Assembly: GCA_934875375.1 (NCBI GenBank)
Contig: CAKXHL010000004.1
Location: 1-64,000, forward strand
Reading direction: 5' to 3'
Source: an uncultured bacterium
GTDB lineage: Bacteria; Bacillota; Clostridia; Oscillospirales; Ruminococcaceae
DNA: 64,000 nt
Below the pieces are notes generated by a model. The model saw only the letters and a program-made list of their open reading frames with translations, had not been told where the DNA came from and searched no databases. Of this stretch, positions 1 to 7,695 are shown piece after piece. The translations under genes and the position numbers were made by a program. Numbering within the stretch: the first letter of the stretch is position 1; every line of letters starts with the position of its first letter.

Positions 1-39
1 CAGATATATGGCGAAGCGGTTGAATGCCGCGAAGCACTA

Positions 40-155
40 ACCGGTGCTTATGACGATGAGGTCCCACCTGTTCCCATTCCGAACACAGTAGTTAAGCTCA
101 TTCGTGCTGAAGATACTTGGCGGGTGACTGCCTGGGAAAATAGGTCGGTGCCGGT
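40..155 (+). rRNA. rrf: 5S ribosomal RNA
   Basis: The stretch has the conserved 5S core with the loop sequence GAACACAGTAGTTAAGCTC and closing helix pairing of positions 40-47 with 148-155 (including two G-U pairs). It is about 116 nt long, as expected. It is the last gene of an rRNA operon whose 23S gene lies left of the window. Exact ends are set by the terminal helix. Confidence 0.95.
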
Positions 156-159
156 ATGA

Positions 160-192
160 AAGAAGAACACATTACGTGTTCTTCTTTTTTTG
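160..192 (+). terminator. Terminator of the rRNA operon
   Basis: A 10-bp hairpin (AGAAGAACAC paired with GTGTTCTTCT, 5-nt loop) is followed by a run of T residues directly after the 5S gene. This is a standard rho-independent terminator. Confidence 0.9.
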
Positions 193-488
193 CTATGATA
201 AAAATAGTAGAATGCGATATTGAAAGACGAATGTAAAATTCTTAAAGACGCTTGAATACATTTTTCGAATCTTATATCATAGGAAATCTAAAAGCTCTAC
301 ACTTTGTTACCCAGATGTTGTCTGGATTTTATGAAATATACAAAAACAGTAAAAAAGGCTGAAATATAATTTGGAGAAATGAACCCCCATCCCTCGCTTT
401 TCGGCGAAAAAACTGTAATCAAGGTTTACAATTAGAACACCAAAAACTGTGCAATCGTACCAAAGCTTGATTTTTTCTGCAAATCTTG
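193..488. other. AT-rich intergenic region
   Basis: About 300 bases lie between the rRNA terminator and the promoter of the first SIS gene. I see no ORF with a ribosome binding site and no RNA motif I recognise. Confidence 0.5.
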
Positions 489-517
489 TTTACAAATTCC
501 TTGTTGTGTGATACCAT
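489..517 (+). promoter_or_regulatory. Sigma-A promoter of SIS gene 1
   Basis: The -35 box TTTACA (489-494), a 17-nt spacer and the -10 box TACCAT (512-517) precede the leader. The same -35 box, spacing and a related -10 box (TATTAT) stand before SIS gene 2, which supports the assignment. Confidence 0.7.
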
Positions 518-620
518 AACGTCATAGGATAACCTTTCAATGAGGAAGGCTGTCCGGATGGCTGAAGGGTAACCTTCAGCGGCCTGTTCTTTTGAAAGAA
601 GGGCCAGTTTACCAAAATTA
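518..620 (+). ncRNA. Structured 5' leader of SIS gene 1
   Basis: The leader starts with AACGTCATAGGATAACC, which is identical in the leader of SIS gene 2. Hairpin 1 pairs 527-536 with 546-555. Hairpin 2 pairs GCTGAAGG (561-568) with CCTTCAGC (573-580) around a GTAA tetraloop. Hairpin 3 has a GGCC base (581-584 with 602-605) and an inner TTCTT/AAGAA helix. The second leader keeps three hairpins in the same order with different paired bases. A cis-acting regulatory RNA is inferred; it matches no riboswitch class I know. See findings. Confidence 0.5.
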
Positions 621-634
621 AGGAGGAAATTCCA

Positions 635-1600
635 ATGGCTTGTTGTCCGAAATCCATCATTGAAGATGTCTTGAAGAAGCATGACAAAATTACCCATGTG
701 TATTTTGTTGCTTGCGGCGGTTCTTACGCTGGCTTGTATCCTGCAAAATATTTCCTGCAGAGCGAAGCGAAAGACCTGATTATTGGCCATTACTCTTCTA
801 ACGAGTTCTGCCATGCGACCCCGAAAGCACTGGGCAAAGATTCTATCGTTATCACTCAGTCTTTCTCTGGTACGACTCCTGAAACAGTTCGCGCTGCTGG
901 CATCGCTCAGGAAGCTGGCGCTGCTTCTATCGCTGTTACTTATGACGCTGAGAGCCCTCTGGCGAAAAATGGCGATCATGTCGTAACCTATGGTACTACC
1001 AAAGAAGCGAATGACAATGGTCATGCAAAAGCTCTGTGGCTGGCTGTTGAAATTTTGAACCAGATCGAGGGTTATGCTCATTACGATGCTTTCATGGCTT
1101 CTTATGAGAAATACAACGAGATCGTTCCGGCTGCCAAAGAGAAATTTGCACCTACTGCAAAAGCTTGGGCAGAAAAATACGGCGAAGAGAAACTCATCTA
1201 TGTTATGGGTTCTGGCCCGAACTTCGGTGTTACTTATTCTTATGCGATCTGCTTGCTGCAGGAAATGCAGTGGATTCATTCTTCTGCAATCCATTCCGGC
1301 GAGTATTTCCATGGCCCGTTTGAGATCACCGATAAGGATGTTCCCTTCATCATGATGATGAGCACTGGTCGCACTCGTGCGCTGGATCAGAGAGCTTTGG
1401 ACTTCCTGCACAGATTTGGCGAGAAGATCATGGTTCTGGACAATGAGGAGATGGGCCTGAACGCTCTGGATTCCAATGTTGCCGAGTTCTTCAACCAGAT
1501 CTTTACCGCAGCTCTGCTGGATATGTTCTACATGGATCTGTGCGAAGTAAGAAAACATCCGCGTCCTACCAGAAGATATATGTGGAAACTGAAATATTAA
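635..1600 (+). CDS. SIS-domain sugar-phosphate deglycase (FrlB-like), copy 1
   Basis: This 321-residue protein has two sugar isomerase (SIS) domains like the isomerase half of GlmS and the fructoselysine-6-phosphate deglycase FrlB. Visible motifs are ACGGSYAG (residues about 27-34), SGTTPET in the phosphosugar loop, and SGEYFHGPFEI near residue 220. The C-terminus RRYMWKLKY resembles the end of FrlB. The family releases an amine from a phosphorylated Amadori product to give glucose 6-phosphate; the exact substrate here is inferred. The ATG follows AAGGAGG by 8 nt. It is monocistronic, with its own promoter, structured leader and terminator, and has a close paralogue downstream. No kinase or transporter is adjacent, so its substrate cannot be read from context. 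Confidence 0.8.
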   Translation: MACCPKSIIEDVLKKHDKITHVYFVACGGSYAGLYPAKYFLQSEAKDLIIGHYSSNEFCHATPKALGKDSIVITQSFSGTTPETVRAAGIAQEAGAASIAVTYDAESPLAKNGDHVVTYGTTKEANDNGHAKALWLAVEILNQIEGYAHYDAFMASYEKYNEIVPAAKEKFAPTAKAWAEKYGEEKLIYVMGSGPNFGVTYSYAICLLQEMQWIHSSAIHSGEYFHGPFEITDKDVPFIMMMSTGRTRALDQRALDFLHRFGEKIMVLDNEEMGLNALDSNVAEFFNQIFTAALLDMFYMDLCEVRKHPRPTRRYMWKLKY

Positions 1601-1636
1601 TTTTAGTTTCGCTATTTTTCAGGTACATACTGAACT

Positions 1637-1670
1637 GAGAAACAGAGCGCCTTTTGGCGCTCTGTTTCTT
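1637..1670 (+). terminator. Terminator after SIS gene 1
   Basis: The 12-bp stem AAACAGAGCGCC (1640-1651) pairs with GGCGCTCTGTTT (1656-1667) around a TTTT loop. A T-rich stretch follows. Confidence 0.9.
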
Positions 1671-2058
1671 AGTTTTTTAGGAGAGAAATGGAATAGAAAT
1701 GTGATTTGTTGTAGCTGAAAATGCAGTTGCATTGCTTTCTTCATAGAAAGGATGAATAAGTTACTATTCAAAAGAGAAACGCGTAGGTACAATTTACTAC
1801 AATGGGGCAAGCGGTGAATGTTAGAAGTTCGAAAAAAATAGCCAAAAACAATTTTGACAAAGAACGGATAAAACAGGTTGTAGCCGATTTACGATTATTC
1901 ATATAGGATGTTTTTTCCAAAGGCACTTATGCAAACAGAAAGGCAAATAAGTTAATGGGGATAAAGAAAGATTTTCAGATAGTTTTAATAAATGATATTA
2001 AAATAAAAGAATATAAAATAGAAAACAGTACAAAGTCTCTTTTTTTTCGGCGTGCATA
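1671..2058. other. Intergenic region without a clear gene
   Basis: This AT-rich stretch between the two SIS genes has no convincing ORF and no recognisable RNA. It separates two transcription units that each have their own promoter. Confidence 0.5.
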
Positions 2059-2087
2059 TTTACAAATGAAATAGAATGTGATATTAT
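2059..2087 (+). promoter_or_regulatory. Sigma-A promoter of SIS gene 2
   Basis: TTTACA (2059-2064), a 17-nt spacer and TATTAT (2082-2087) mirror the promoter of SIS gene 1, with the same flanks (TTTACAAAT before, TGTGATA at the -10). Confidence 0.75.
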
Positions 2088-2183
2088 AACGTCATAGGAT
2101 AACCCTTGAGGTTATAGGGTATCCAGAGGCCGAAGCGATTCTTCGGTAGCACGATTTCAAAGACCGTGTGAAGCAAACAATTT
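2088..2183 (+). ncRNA. Structured 5' leader of SIS gene 2
   Basis: It begins with the same 17 nt as leader 1. Hairpin 1 pairs GGATA-A-CCCT (2097-2106) with AGGGTATCC (2116-2124). Hairpin 2 pairs CCGAAG (2130-2135) with CTTCGG (2141-2146). Hairpin 3 pairs CACG (2150-2153) with CGTG (2165-2168). Sequence differs from leader 1 after the first block while the hairpin order is kept. Confidence 0.5.
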
Positions 2184-2199
2184 GAAGGAGGAAATTTTA

Positions 2200-3174
2200 A
2201 TGACTTGTTGTCCGAAATCCATCATTGCTGACATTCTCAAGGCCCGTGAAGACAAGGGCGGTATTGTCAACGTTTATTACGTTGCCTGCGGTGGTTCTTA
2301 CGCTGGCCTGCATCCGGGTAAATACTTTCTGCAGAGCGAAGCAAAGAAAGTAACGGTAGACCATTATACTGCCAACGAGTTCTGCCATGCGACGCCGAAG
2401 GCTCTTGGCCCTAATTCTATCGTCATTACTCAGTCTCATTCCGGTACCACTCCTGAGACCGTAAAAGCTGCTGAGATTGCACAGAAAGCCGGCGCTGCTT
2501 CTGTTGTCATTACCTTTGATGACCAGAGCCCTCTGGCGAAAAACGGCGATTATGTTCTGAAATATGAAGCCAAAGCTACCGCAGATATGACTGGTATGGC
2601 TTTTGGCCTGAAACTGGCTGTTGAAATCCTCAACCAGATTGAGGGTTATGAGAACTACGATGAGATGATGAACGGCTTTGACCGCATCGACGGCATTGTA
2701 AAACATGCAAAAGAATTTTTGACCCCCAGAGCTAAAGTTTTTGCGGAAGAATACAAAGATGAGAAGCTCATTTACATGATGGGTTCCGGCGCAAACTACG
2801 ATGTTGCCTACTCTTTTGCCATTTGTCTGCTGATGGAGATGCAGTGGGTCAACTCTTCTGCAATCCATTCTGGCGAGTATTTCCACGGTCCGTTTGAGAT
2901 TACCGACCGCGAAACTCCTTTTATCATCTTGATGAGCGAAGGCCGTACCCGTCCGCTGGATCAGAGAGCGTTGGATTTCCTCAATAGATTTGCGGAGAAA
3001 GTAATCATTCTCGATGCAAAAGAGCTGGGCTTAGAGACCATCGACGATAAAGTTTCCGAATTCTTTAACCCGCTTTTGATGGGCTCTGCTTTGGGTTGCT
3101 ACTCCTACGAGCTGTCCATCGCCAGAAAACATCCTCTGTCTTGCAGAAGATATATGTGGAAACTGCAGTACTAA
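2200..3174 (+). CDS. SIS-domain sugar-phosphate deglycase (FrlB-like), copy 2
   Basis: This 324-residue paralogue of the protein at 635-1600 keeps the ACGGSYAG, SGTTPET and SGEYFHGPFEI motifs and the RRYMWKLQY end. I chose the ATG at 2200, because GAAGGAGG lies 8 nt upstream; an in-frame TTG at 2182 overlaps that ribosome binding site. Divergence from copy 1 is spread along the protein, for example a longer loop near residue 20. Differing substrate preference is plausible but not shown. The pair probably arose by duplication that included the promoter and leader. Confidence 0.8.
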   Translation: MTCCPKSIIADILKAREDKGGIVNVYYVACGGSYAGLHPGKYFLQSEAKKVTVDHYTANEFCHATPKALGPNSIVITQSHSGTTPETVKAAEIAQKAGAASVVITFDDQSPLAKNGDYVLKYEAKATADMTGMAFGLKLAVEILNQIEGYENYDEMMNGFDRIDGIVKHAKEFLTPRAKVFAEEYKDEKLIYMMGSGANYDVAYSFAICLLMEMQWVNSSAIHSGEYFHGPFEITDRETPFIILMSEGRTRPLDQRALDFLNRFAEKVIILDAKELGLETIDDKVSEFFNPLLMGSALGCYSYELSIARKHPLSCRRYMWKLQY

Positions 3175-3230
3175 TTTGGCTGCCTGATTTATTACATAAA
3201 GAATATTCTGCTGTGCAGACAAAAAGAGAT

Positions 3231-3275
3231 CCGGTTGCTGCCTTTTCGCAAGAGGTGGCACCGGGTTTTTTATAT
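3231..3275 (+). terminator. Terminator after SIS gene 2
   Basis: CCGGTTGCTGCC (3231-3242) pairs with GGTGGCACCGG (3254-3264) with one bulge and is followed by a run of T. The GGTGGCACCGGG string superficially recalls a T-box, but no specifier stem or downstream target supports that. Confidence 0.75.
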
Positions 3276-3303
3276 AAGATATGAATCGGAAGGGGGTATA
3301 TCA

Positions 3304-3771
3304 ACGAGAAGAAAGGACCGGGAAGTGACGCAGATAGAAGAGCAGCTGGCAATTCTGGATCAATGTAAGGTGTGCCGTGTTGCTTTGCAGGATAAGCAGG
3401 GGTTATATCTTGTTCCATTGAATTTTGGCTATCAATATGAAGATGGACACCTGATATTATATTTTCACAGCGCCAAATCCGGACGAAAAATTGACGCATT
3501 GCAGGAAAACAGTGCAATGGCGTTTGAAATGGACTGTGCTCACCGATTGATCGAAGCGGAAAATCCCTGTCAGTACGGTTATGCTTTTGCCAGTATCATT
3601 GGAAATGGCGATGCTTTGTTGGTTGAGAACAGGGAAGAAAAGAAAAAAGCACTTTCGTTATTGATGAAGCATCAAACGGGAAAAGATTTTACTTTTGACA
3701 ATCAGATGGCAGATGCGGTTGCCGTTTTTCGGATTGATGTTTCCGAGTTCTGCACAAAACGACATGAGTAA
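3304..3771 (+). CDS. Pyridoxamine 5'-phosphate oxidase-like (NimA-type) flavoprotein
   Basis: The protein belongs to the small FMN-binding split-barrel family (NimA-like, about 150 residues). Visible features are RRKDREV at the N-terminus, CRVAL, a PLNFGY core strand, and YFHSAKSGRKID, which in the family contacts flavin. No canonical start precedes the conserved RRKDRE motif: the codon at the expected place is ACG (3304), seven nt after AAGGGGGT. The next usable start is GTG at 3325, which would remove the motif. I therefore place the start at 3304 as a probable near-cognate start; 3325 is the alternative (148 residues). The substrate is unknown. Confidence 0.65.
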   Translation, partial: TRRKDREVTQIEEQLAILDQCKVCRVALQDKQGLYLVPLNFGYQYEDGHLILYFHSAKSGRKIDALQENSAMAFEMDCAHRLIEAENPCQYGYAFASIIGNGDALLVENREEKKKALSLLMKHQTGKDFTFDNQMADAVAVFRIDVSEFCTKRHE

Positions 3772-3820
3772 AATAAATCCTTCTGAAAAATCGGACAACA
3801 GAAATAGGAGCAAACAGAAA

Positions 3821-3853
3821 ACCCGCAGCAACTTTTAATGCTGCGGATTTTTA
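3821..3853 (+). terminator. Terminator after the flavoprotein gene
   Basis: CCGCAGCA (3823-3830) pairs with TGCTGCGG (3839-3846), followed by ATTTTTA. Confidence 0.75.
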
Positions 3854-3990
3854 TCGATGTCGGGAGATTTTATCCGATTACCATATTTACAAATAGGAAA
3901 GCAGAAGAACTGGCTTTATTCTGATCGATATTACGATTTGTGCTTACAAAAGGAATGAAAAAAGCTTCTTTCAGGATGAGGCAATCAAAA

Positions 3991-4146
3991 CTATTGGAAA
4001 TGATAATCGCATTTTTGGCATTGCGCCATGATATGCTCGGAATCTTCCCGATGATAGGCGCCAGACCAACGGCAGATACTTTGCAGAATCGGCACTACGG
4101 ACCGGCCCTTTTTAGTCAGAGAATACTCTACCCGCGGTGGTATTTC
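3991..4146 (-). pseudogene. HxlR-family regulator remnant (C-terminal)
   Basis: Reading the minus strand from 4146 gives EIPPRVEYSLTKKGRSVVP and then ILQSICRW, the hallmark wing and final helix of HxlR-type winged-helix regulators, and then runs to a stop at 3991. The N-terminal DNA-binding half is missing: upstream codons no longer match the family and an in-frame stop lies about 40 nt further out. It is a decayed gene; what it regulated is unknown. Confidence 0.7.
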
Positions 4147-4192
4147 ATTGTTACAACCCCTAACCCTGACAATAAAAAAGAACTATAAAAAG

Positions 4193-4226
4193 AAAAAGGC
4201 TTTGCTTTGAATAGCAAAGCCTTTTT
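4193..4226. terminator. Bidirectional terminator
   Basis: AAAAAGGCTTTGCT pairs with AGCAAAGCCTTTTT around a 6-nt loop, with A and T runs on either side. It lies just beyond the 3' end of the yitT-like gene. Confidence 0.85.
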
Positions 4227-4248
4227 CGGCGTAGAAGCAAAACGAGGT

Positions 4249-5097
4249 TTAACCGTGCTTTTTCAAAGTAAAACCGCGTCCTTTTACTTCATTGACTTGG
4301 GTAACAGTCATAAAGGCCATCGGGTCAATTTGAGAGATCAGACGGTTGAGATTGGGAAGCTCCCGTGGAGAGAGGATACTTAAAACAATCAATTGTTCTT
4401 TCTGAAGGTGACCAGTAATGGACTGCAAAAAAGTAGATCCTCGGTCCAACGAAGTTTGAATAACGTTATTGATTTCCTGATACTTTTCACTGATAATCAT
4501 CACCTGTACCTGACTTTTTCCGATGAGCATGACCTTGTTAATAATCAAAGAGGTCAGCAGTGTGACGAGAATGCTATAAAGAATTTTTTCGAGATCGGAG
4601 AAAAAAGCCTGTGACAGCAAAATGACTGTGTCAAACGCATAAAGAAAAACAGAAACAGAAATGCCGGTACGCTTATTAAGCACCAACGGGGGAATATCCA
4701 TGCCGCCGGAAGAAGCTCCCATTCGCAGAACAAGGCCAACGCCCGCACCAACAAAAAGCCCGGCGAACAAGGCGGACAGCAGCGTATCATCAGTCAAGCG
4801 GAATCCATTCAGAAGTCGCTGAAAGAAATCCAGAAACAATGGGTAACATACAGAACTAAGAATAGTGGTGAATACAAAATTTTTCCCCAAAACAAACCAG
4901 CCCAACAGCAACATGGAAAGGTTGATTACCCACACAGTTATCACAACAGGCAGTCCGCAGAGATGCTGTATAAACAAAGCAATCCCTGTGGTGCCGCCAG
5001 ACAGCAGCCCACAGGGAAGGATAAATGCAGCAATGCCAAAAGCGAATACAGCATTTCCCAGTAAAATCAACGGAATTTTAAACCATTTATTTCTCAT
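4249..5097 (-). CDS. YitT-family membrane protein
   Basis: This 282-residue integral membrane protein has the YitT architecture: about five to six hydrophobic segments in the first 190 residues (including FGIAAFILPCGLLSGGTTGI and VGAGVGLVLRMGASSGGMDI), then a soluble DUF2179 domain ending near the C-terminus (SQIDPMAFMTVTQVNEVKGR). The start at 5097 follows AGGGAG by 8-9 nt; a longer frame up to 5163 has no ribosome binding site. The molecular function of this family is not established. It is monocistronic, with a terminator at 4193-4226. Confidence 0.85.
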   Translation of the reverse strand: MRNKWFKIPLILLGNAVFAFGIAAFILPCGLLSGGTTGIALFIQHLCGLPVVITVWVINLSMLLLGWFVLGKNFVFTTILSSVCYPLFLDFFQRLLNGFRLTDDTLLSALFAGLFVGAGVGLVLRMGASSGGMDIPPLVLNKRTGISVSVFLYAFDTVILLSQAFFSDLEKILYSILVTLLTSLIINKVMLIGKSQVQVMIISEKYQEINNVIQTSLDRGSTFLQSITGHLQKEQLIVLSILSPRELPNLNRLISQIDPMAFMTVTQVNEVKGRGFTLKKHG

Positions 5098-5225
5098 TTG
5101 AAAGCTCTCCCTTTCTGAATACAGTCTAATGACTATTATAAGGGGAGAAGATGTGAAAAACAAGAAATTTCATAAATTACCTTACGAAAGTAAAAGCGCG
5201 ATATGTAACAGCAAGACGTCTTAGA

Positions 5226-5254
5226 TTGACTTTTGGACTGCTTCGTGTTAAATT
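5226..5254 (+). promoter_or_regulatory. Sigma-A promoter of the aminotransferase gene
   Basis: TTGACT (5226-5231), 17-nt spacer and TAAATT (5249-5254) lie about 55 nt before the ATG at 5310. Confidence 0.6.
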
Positions 5255-5309
5255 GGTAATAAATCAAAGATAAAAATATGCTGGGAATGAGCGCGAAAGG
5301 GGAAAAAAG

Positions 5310-6485
5310 ATGAAATACGATTTTGAAACATTGATCCCGCGTAAAAATATGGGCTCTCGAAAATGGAATGTGATGGCGCAGCATAATCCCAATGCGGCGG
5401 AGGATGTCATTCCATTATCAGTGGCCGATATGGAGTTTCGAAACCCGCCGGAACTGGCACAGGGCCTAAAAGATTATATCGACCGTTCTATTTTAGGTTA
5501 TACACTGCCGAATGATGCATTTTATCAATCGGTAGCTCGTTGGATGAAAAATCGGCATCAATGGGATATCAAGCCTGAATGGCTGGTGCAAGCCCCTGGG
5601 GTGGTCAATGCATTGTTTGGCATCGTAAAGACCTTTACGGAGCCAGGGGACGGGATCATCATCATGCAGCCGGTTTATTATCCGTTTTCTGCCGCTATCA
5701 CCCAAAATGGCAGGGAATTGGTCAACAACGCGCTGATTTATGAAGATTATGCCTATCGGATTGATTTTGATGATTTGGAAAAGAAAGCGAAAGATCCTAA
5801 AAATAAAATGCTGATTCTGTGCAGCCCCCACAATCCCATCGGTCGGGTTTGGACACGGGAAGAGTTGGAAAAGGTCGGCCGTATTTGCATTGACAACAAT
5901 GTATTAGTAGTATCGGATGAGATTCATTTTGATTTTATTCTGACTGGGCATAAACACACAGTATTTGCTAATATTTCGGAAGAGTTTGCCCAGCATTGTA
6001 TTATTTGCACGGCTCCAAGTAAGACATTTAACATTGCGGGTCTGAAAATATCCAATATTGTTATTCCGAATGACCATCTACGTAAACAGCTTCTGGAGAA
6101 AAATCAGAGGGATTTTGCGTCCAATGCGCTGGGTATTCAGGCTTGCCGGATTTGCTACGATGATTGCGGTGCTTGGAAAGATGAAATGCTGTGTATGATC
6201 GAATACAATTACCAACAGGTGAAAAAGTTTGTGGAAGAAAAGTTGCCGCAGATTAAAGTGATCGAACTGCAGGGTACCTATTTGCTGTGGTTGGACTGCA
6301 CGGCTCTGGGCCTTTCTGACGAAGAGTTGGAAAAACTCACTTTAGGGGCAGATTTATATTTAGACGAAGGATATCTCTTTGGACCGGGTGGCAGTGGCTT
6401 TGAGCGGATTAATCTGGCCTGCCCCACGCGGTATCTGATGGCGGCAATGGAACGATTTCAAAAGGCAATCAGCGCTTTGAAATAA
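5310..6485 (+). CDS. MalY/PatB-type PLP aminotransferase (C-S lyase)
   Basis: The 391-residue fold type I aminotransferase is closest to the MalY/PatB cystathionine beta-lyase group. PLP landmarks are the substrate-orienting SVADMEFRNPPE near the N-terminus, SPHNPIGRVWT, SDEIHFDF (Asp pairing with the pyridine nitrogen) and the Schiff-base lysine in APSKTFNIAGLK. The family cleaves the C-beta to S bond of cystathionine or cysteine conjugates, giving pyruvate, ammonia and a thiol; aminotransferase activity is possible. The start follows GAAAGGGG. The peroxiredoxin gene begins 25 nt downstream, so the two may be cotranscribed and link thiol metabolism with peroxide defence. Confidence 0.85.
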   Translation: MKYDFETLIPRKNMGSRKWNVMAQHNPNAAEDVIPLSVADMEFRNPPELAQGLKDYIDRSILGYTLPNDAFYQSVARWMKNRHQWDIKPEWLVQAPGVVNALFGIVKTFTEPGDGIIIMQPVYYPFSAAITQNGRELVNNALIYEDYAYRIDFDDLEKKAKDPKNKMLILCSPHNPIGRVWTREELEKVGRICIDNNVLVVSDEIHFDFILTGHKHTVFANISEEFAQHCIICTAPSKTFNIAGLKISNIVIPNDHLRKQLLEKNQRDFASNALGIQACRICYDDCGAWKDEMLCMIEYNYQQVKKFVEEKLPQIKVIELQGTYLLWLDCTALGLSDEELEKLTLGADLYLDEGYLFGPGGSGFERINLACPTRYLMAAMERFQKAISALK

Positions 6486-6510
6486 TTTTGACGAAAAGAG
6501 GAGAAGTATC

Positions 6511-7071
6511 ATGGCGAAAATTAACGTTGGCGAGAAAATGGAGAACTTTGTATTCGACACTCCTTATAAAAGAGGGATGGATCTTGAGACAGTTGTAGGA
6601 GGGAAAAAGACGGGCCTGCTGTTCTCCCGTTACTACGGATGCTCCCTGTGCCGTTACGATATGATCCAACTCAAAGAGCAGTATGAGAAAATTACCGCTA
6701 CTGGCGGGCAGGTTGTTTTTGTGCTTCAGTCTGACCCGGATCTGCTGGCACGCAATTTTACCGAAAACGAGTATCCTTTTTGGGTGATTGCTGATCCGGA
6801 ACAGAAAATCTATAAAGCGCTGTCTATTGATCCGGCGACTTCGATCAAAGATGCCATCGATGAAAAAGCACTGAAAAAAATTCAGGCGGCCAGAAAACTT
6901 GGCTTGGAGCATGGAGAATATGAGGGAAACGAAGACCAACTGCCGGCTGCATTTGTCATTGAGCCGGATTTGACTGTGTCCTATGCGCATTATGCCAAAA
7001 CCGCTGGAGATATTCCGGATGTAGATGAGTTTGCCGCACTGCTGGCAAAAAAATGCTGTTGCTGTAAATAA
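6511..7071 (+). CDS. Peroxiredoxin-like (AhpC/TSA) protein
   Basis: This 186-residue thioredoxin-fold protein resembles peroxiredoxin-like proteins of the AhpC/TSA superfamily. The active site is RYYGCSLCRYD (a CxxC at about residues 47-50), followed by a strand and the VFVLQSD segment. It ends in an unusual KKCCCCK tail that could bind metal or thiols. The ATG has GAGGAG 8 nt upstream. It probably shares a transcript with the C-S lyase just upstream and is closed by a strong terminator. Peroxide or thiol reduction is inferred from family. Confidence 0.8.
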   Translation: MAKINVGEKMENFVFDTPYKRGMDLETVVGGKKTGLLFSRYYGCSLCRYDMIQLKEQYEKITATGGQVVFVLQSDPDLLARNFTENEYPFWVIADPEQKIYKALSIDPATSIKDAIDEKALKKIQAARKLGLEHGEYEGNEDQLPAAFVIEPDLTVSYAHYAKTAGDIPDVDEFAALLAKKCCCCK

Positions 7072-7080
7072 GAATAACAA

Positions 7081-7115
7081 ATAAAATCCAGCATCTTCGG
7101 ATGCTGGATTTTATT
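7081..7115 (+). terminator. Terminator after the peroxiredoxin gene
   Basis: ATAAAATCCAGCATC pairs perfectly with GATGCTGGATTTTAT around a TTCG tetraloop (7081-7095 with 7100-7114). Confidence 0.9.
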
Positions 7116-7127
7116 TGTCTCGTAGGC

Positions 7128-7342
7128 TTAAAAGGGAAGAGTAGTCTGATGATATTCGACAGACATGCCAATCTCAAGTACAAATATGGAAGCAGGGATA
7201 CTATGTAGATACGGTAGGTCGCAATAAGAAAGTAATTGAGGAGTACATCAAGAATCAATTACAGGAGGATATTGCGGCAGACCAAATAACATTAAAAGAA
7301 TACATAGACCCGTTTACAGGTAATAAGAATACCAAGGCATAA
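7128..7342 (+). pseudogene. IS200/IS605 TnpA transposase remnant
   Basis: From 7128 the reading LKGKSSLMIFDRHANLKYKY matches the middle of Y1 transposases. After a frame change near 7190 it continues as GYYVDTVGRNKKVIEEYIKN and then LQEDIAADQITLKEYIDPF to the stop at 7342. About ten nucleotides are missing at the junction and the N-terminal part with the HUH motif is gone. It is a dead C-terminal fragment of an IS200-like transposase. Confidence 0.8.
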
Positions 7343-7480
7343 AAACACAGGCCGCTTTAGCGGCGGCCTGTGAGTAAAATGCGGTTGGCAAACCTTTCGA
7401 AGCATCTTAAGATGCGATGCCTGTATTAAGCCCTTCTAGGGCTTGGTGCAAGCCACGCGTTTCACGCGTGGTCTTGACTG
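7343..7480 (+). mobile_element. IS200-like right-end remnant with hairpins
   Basis: Behind the TnpA remnant stand CAGGCCGC...GCGGC-GGCCTG and the perfect hairpin CCACGCGT-TTC-ACGCGTGG (about 7452-7470). Subterminal hairpins of this kind mark the right end of IS200/IS605 elements, which move as single strands without inverted repeats. Exact end is uncertain. Confidence 0.5.
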
Positions 7481-7695
7481 GAAAGAAATGGGATACGTAT
7501 GTTTTTACTATATCAAAGAAGGTTAAAAAGAGAAATGATTGATCGAAAGTTCTGCTGGCATCTACAGGACAAAAGCATTTTTTGTTTGACACAGGATGAA
7601 AAGGCCATCTAACGAATCTTATCCACTACCTTCCCCAATCAATCTGACAAAACAGGCAGGTTTCCTGCATAGAATGGTTATCGGAGGGATGCGCT

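Noticed and set aside
500..634. glmS-type ribozyme or known riboswitch in front of SIS gene 1
   Set aside because: The genes resemble the GlmS isomerase half, but I could not find the conserved core of the glmS ribozyme or of purine, guanidine, preQ1 or T-box elements.
419..1558. Minus-strand open frame opposite SIS gene 1
   Set aside because: It covers the whole SIS gene on the wrong strand; the plus-strand protein has clear motifs, promoter and terminator.
3231..3275. T-box leader
   Set aside because: GGTGGCACCGGG resembles the T-box sequence, but it forms a plain terminator of the preceding gene and no amino acid gene follows.
3940..4188. Plus-strand 82-codon frame
   Set aside because: It overlaps the minus-strand HxlR remnant and lacks a ribosome binding site.
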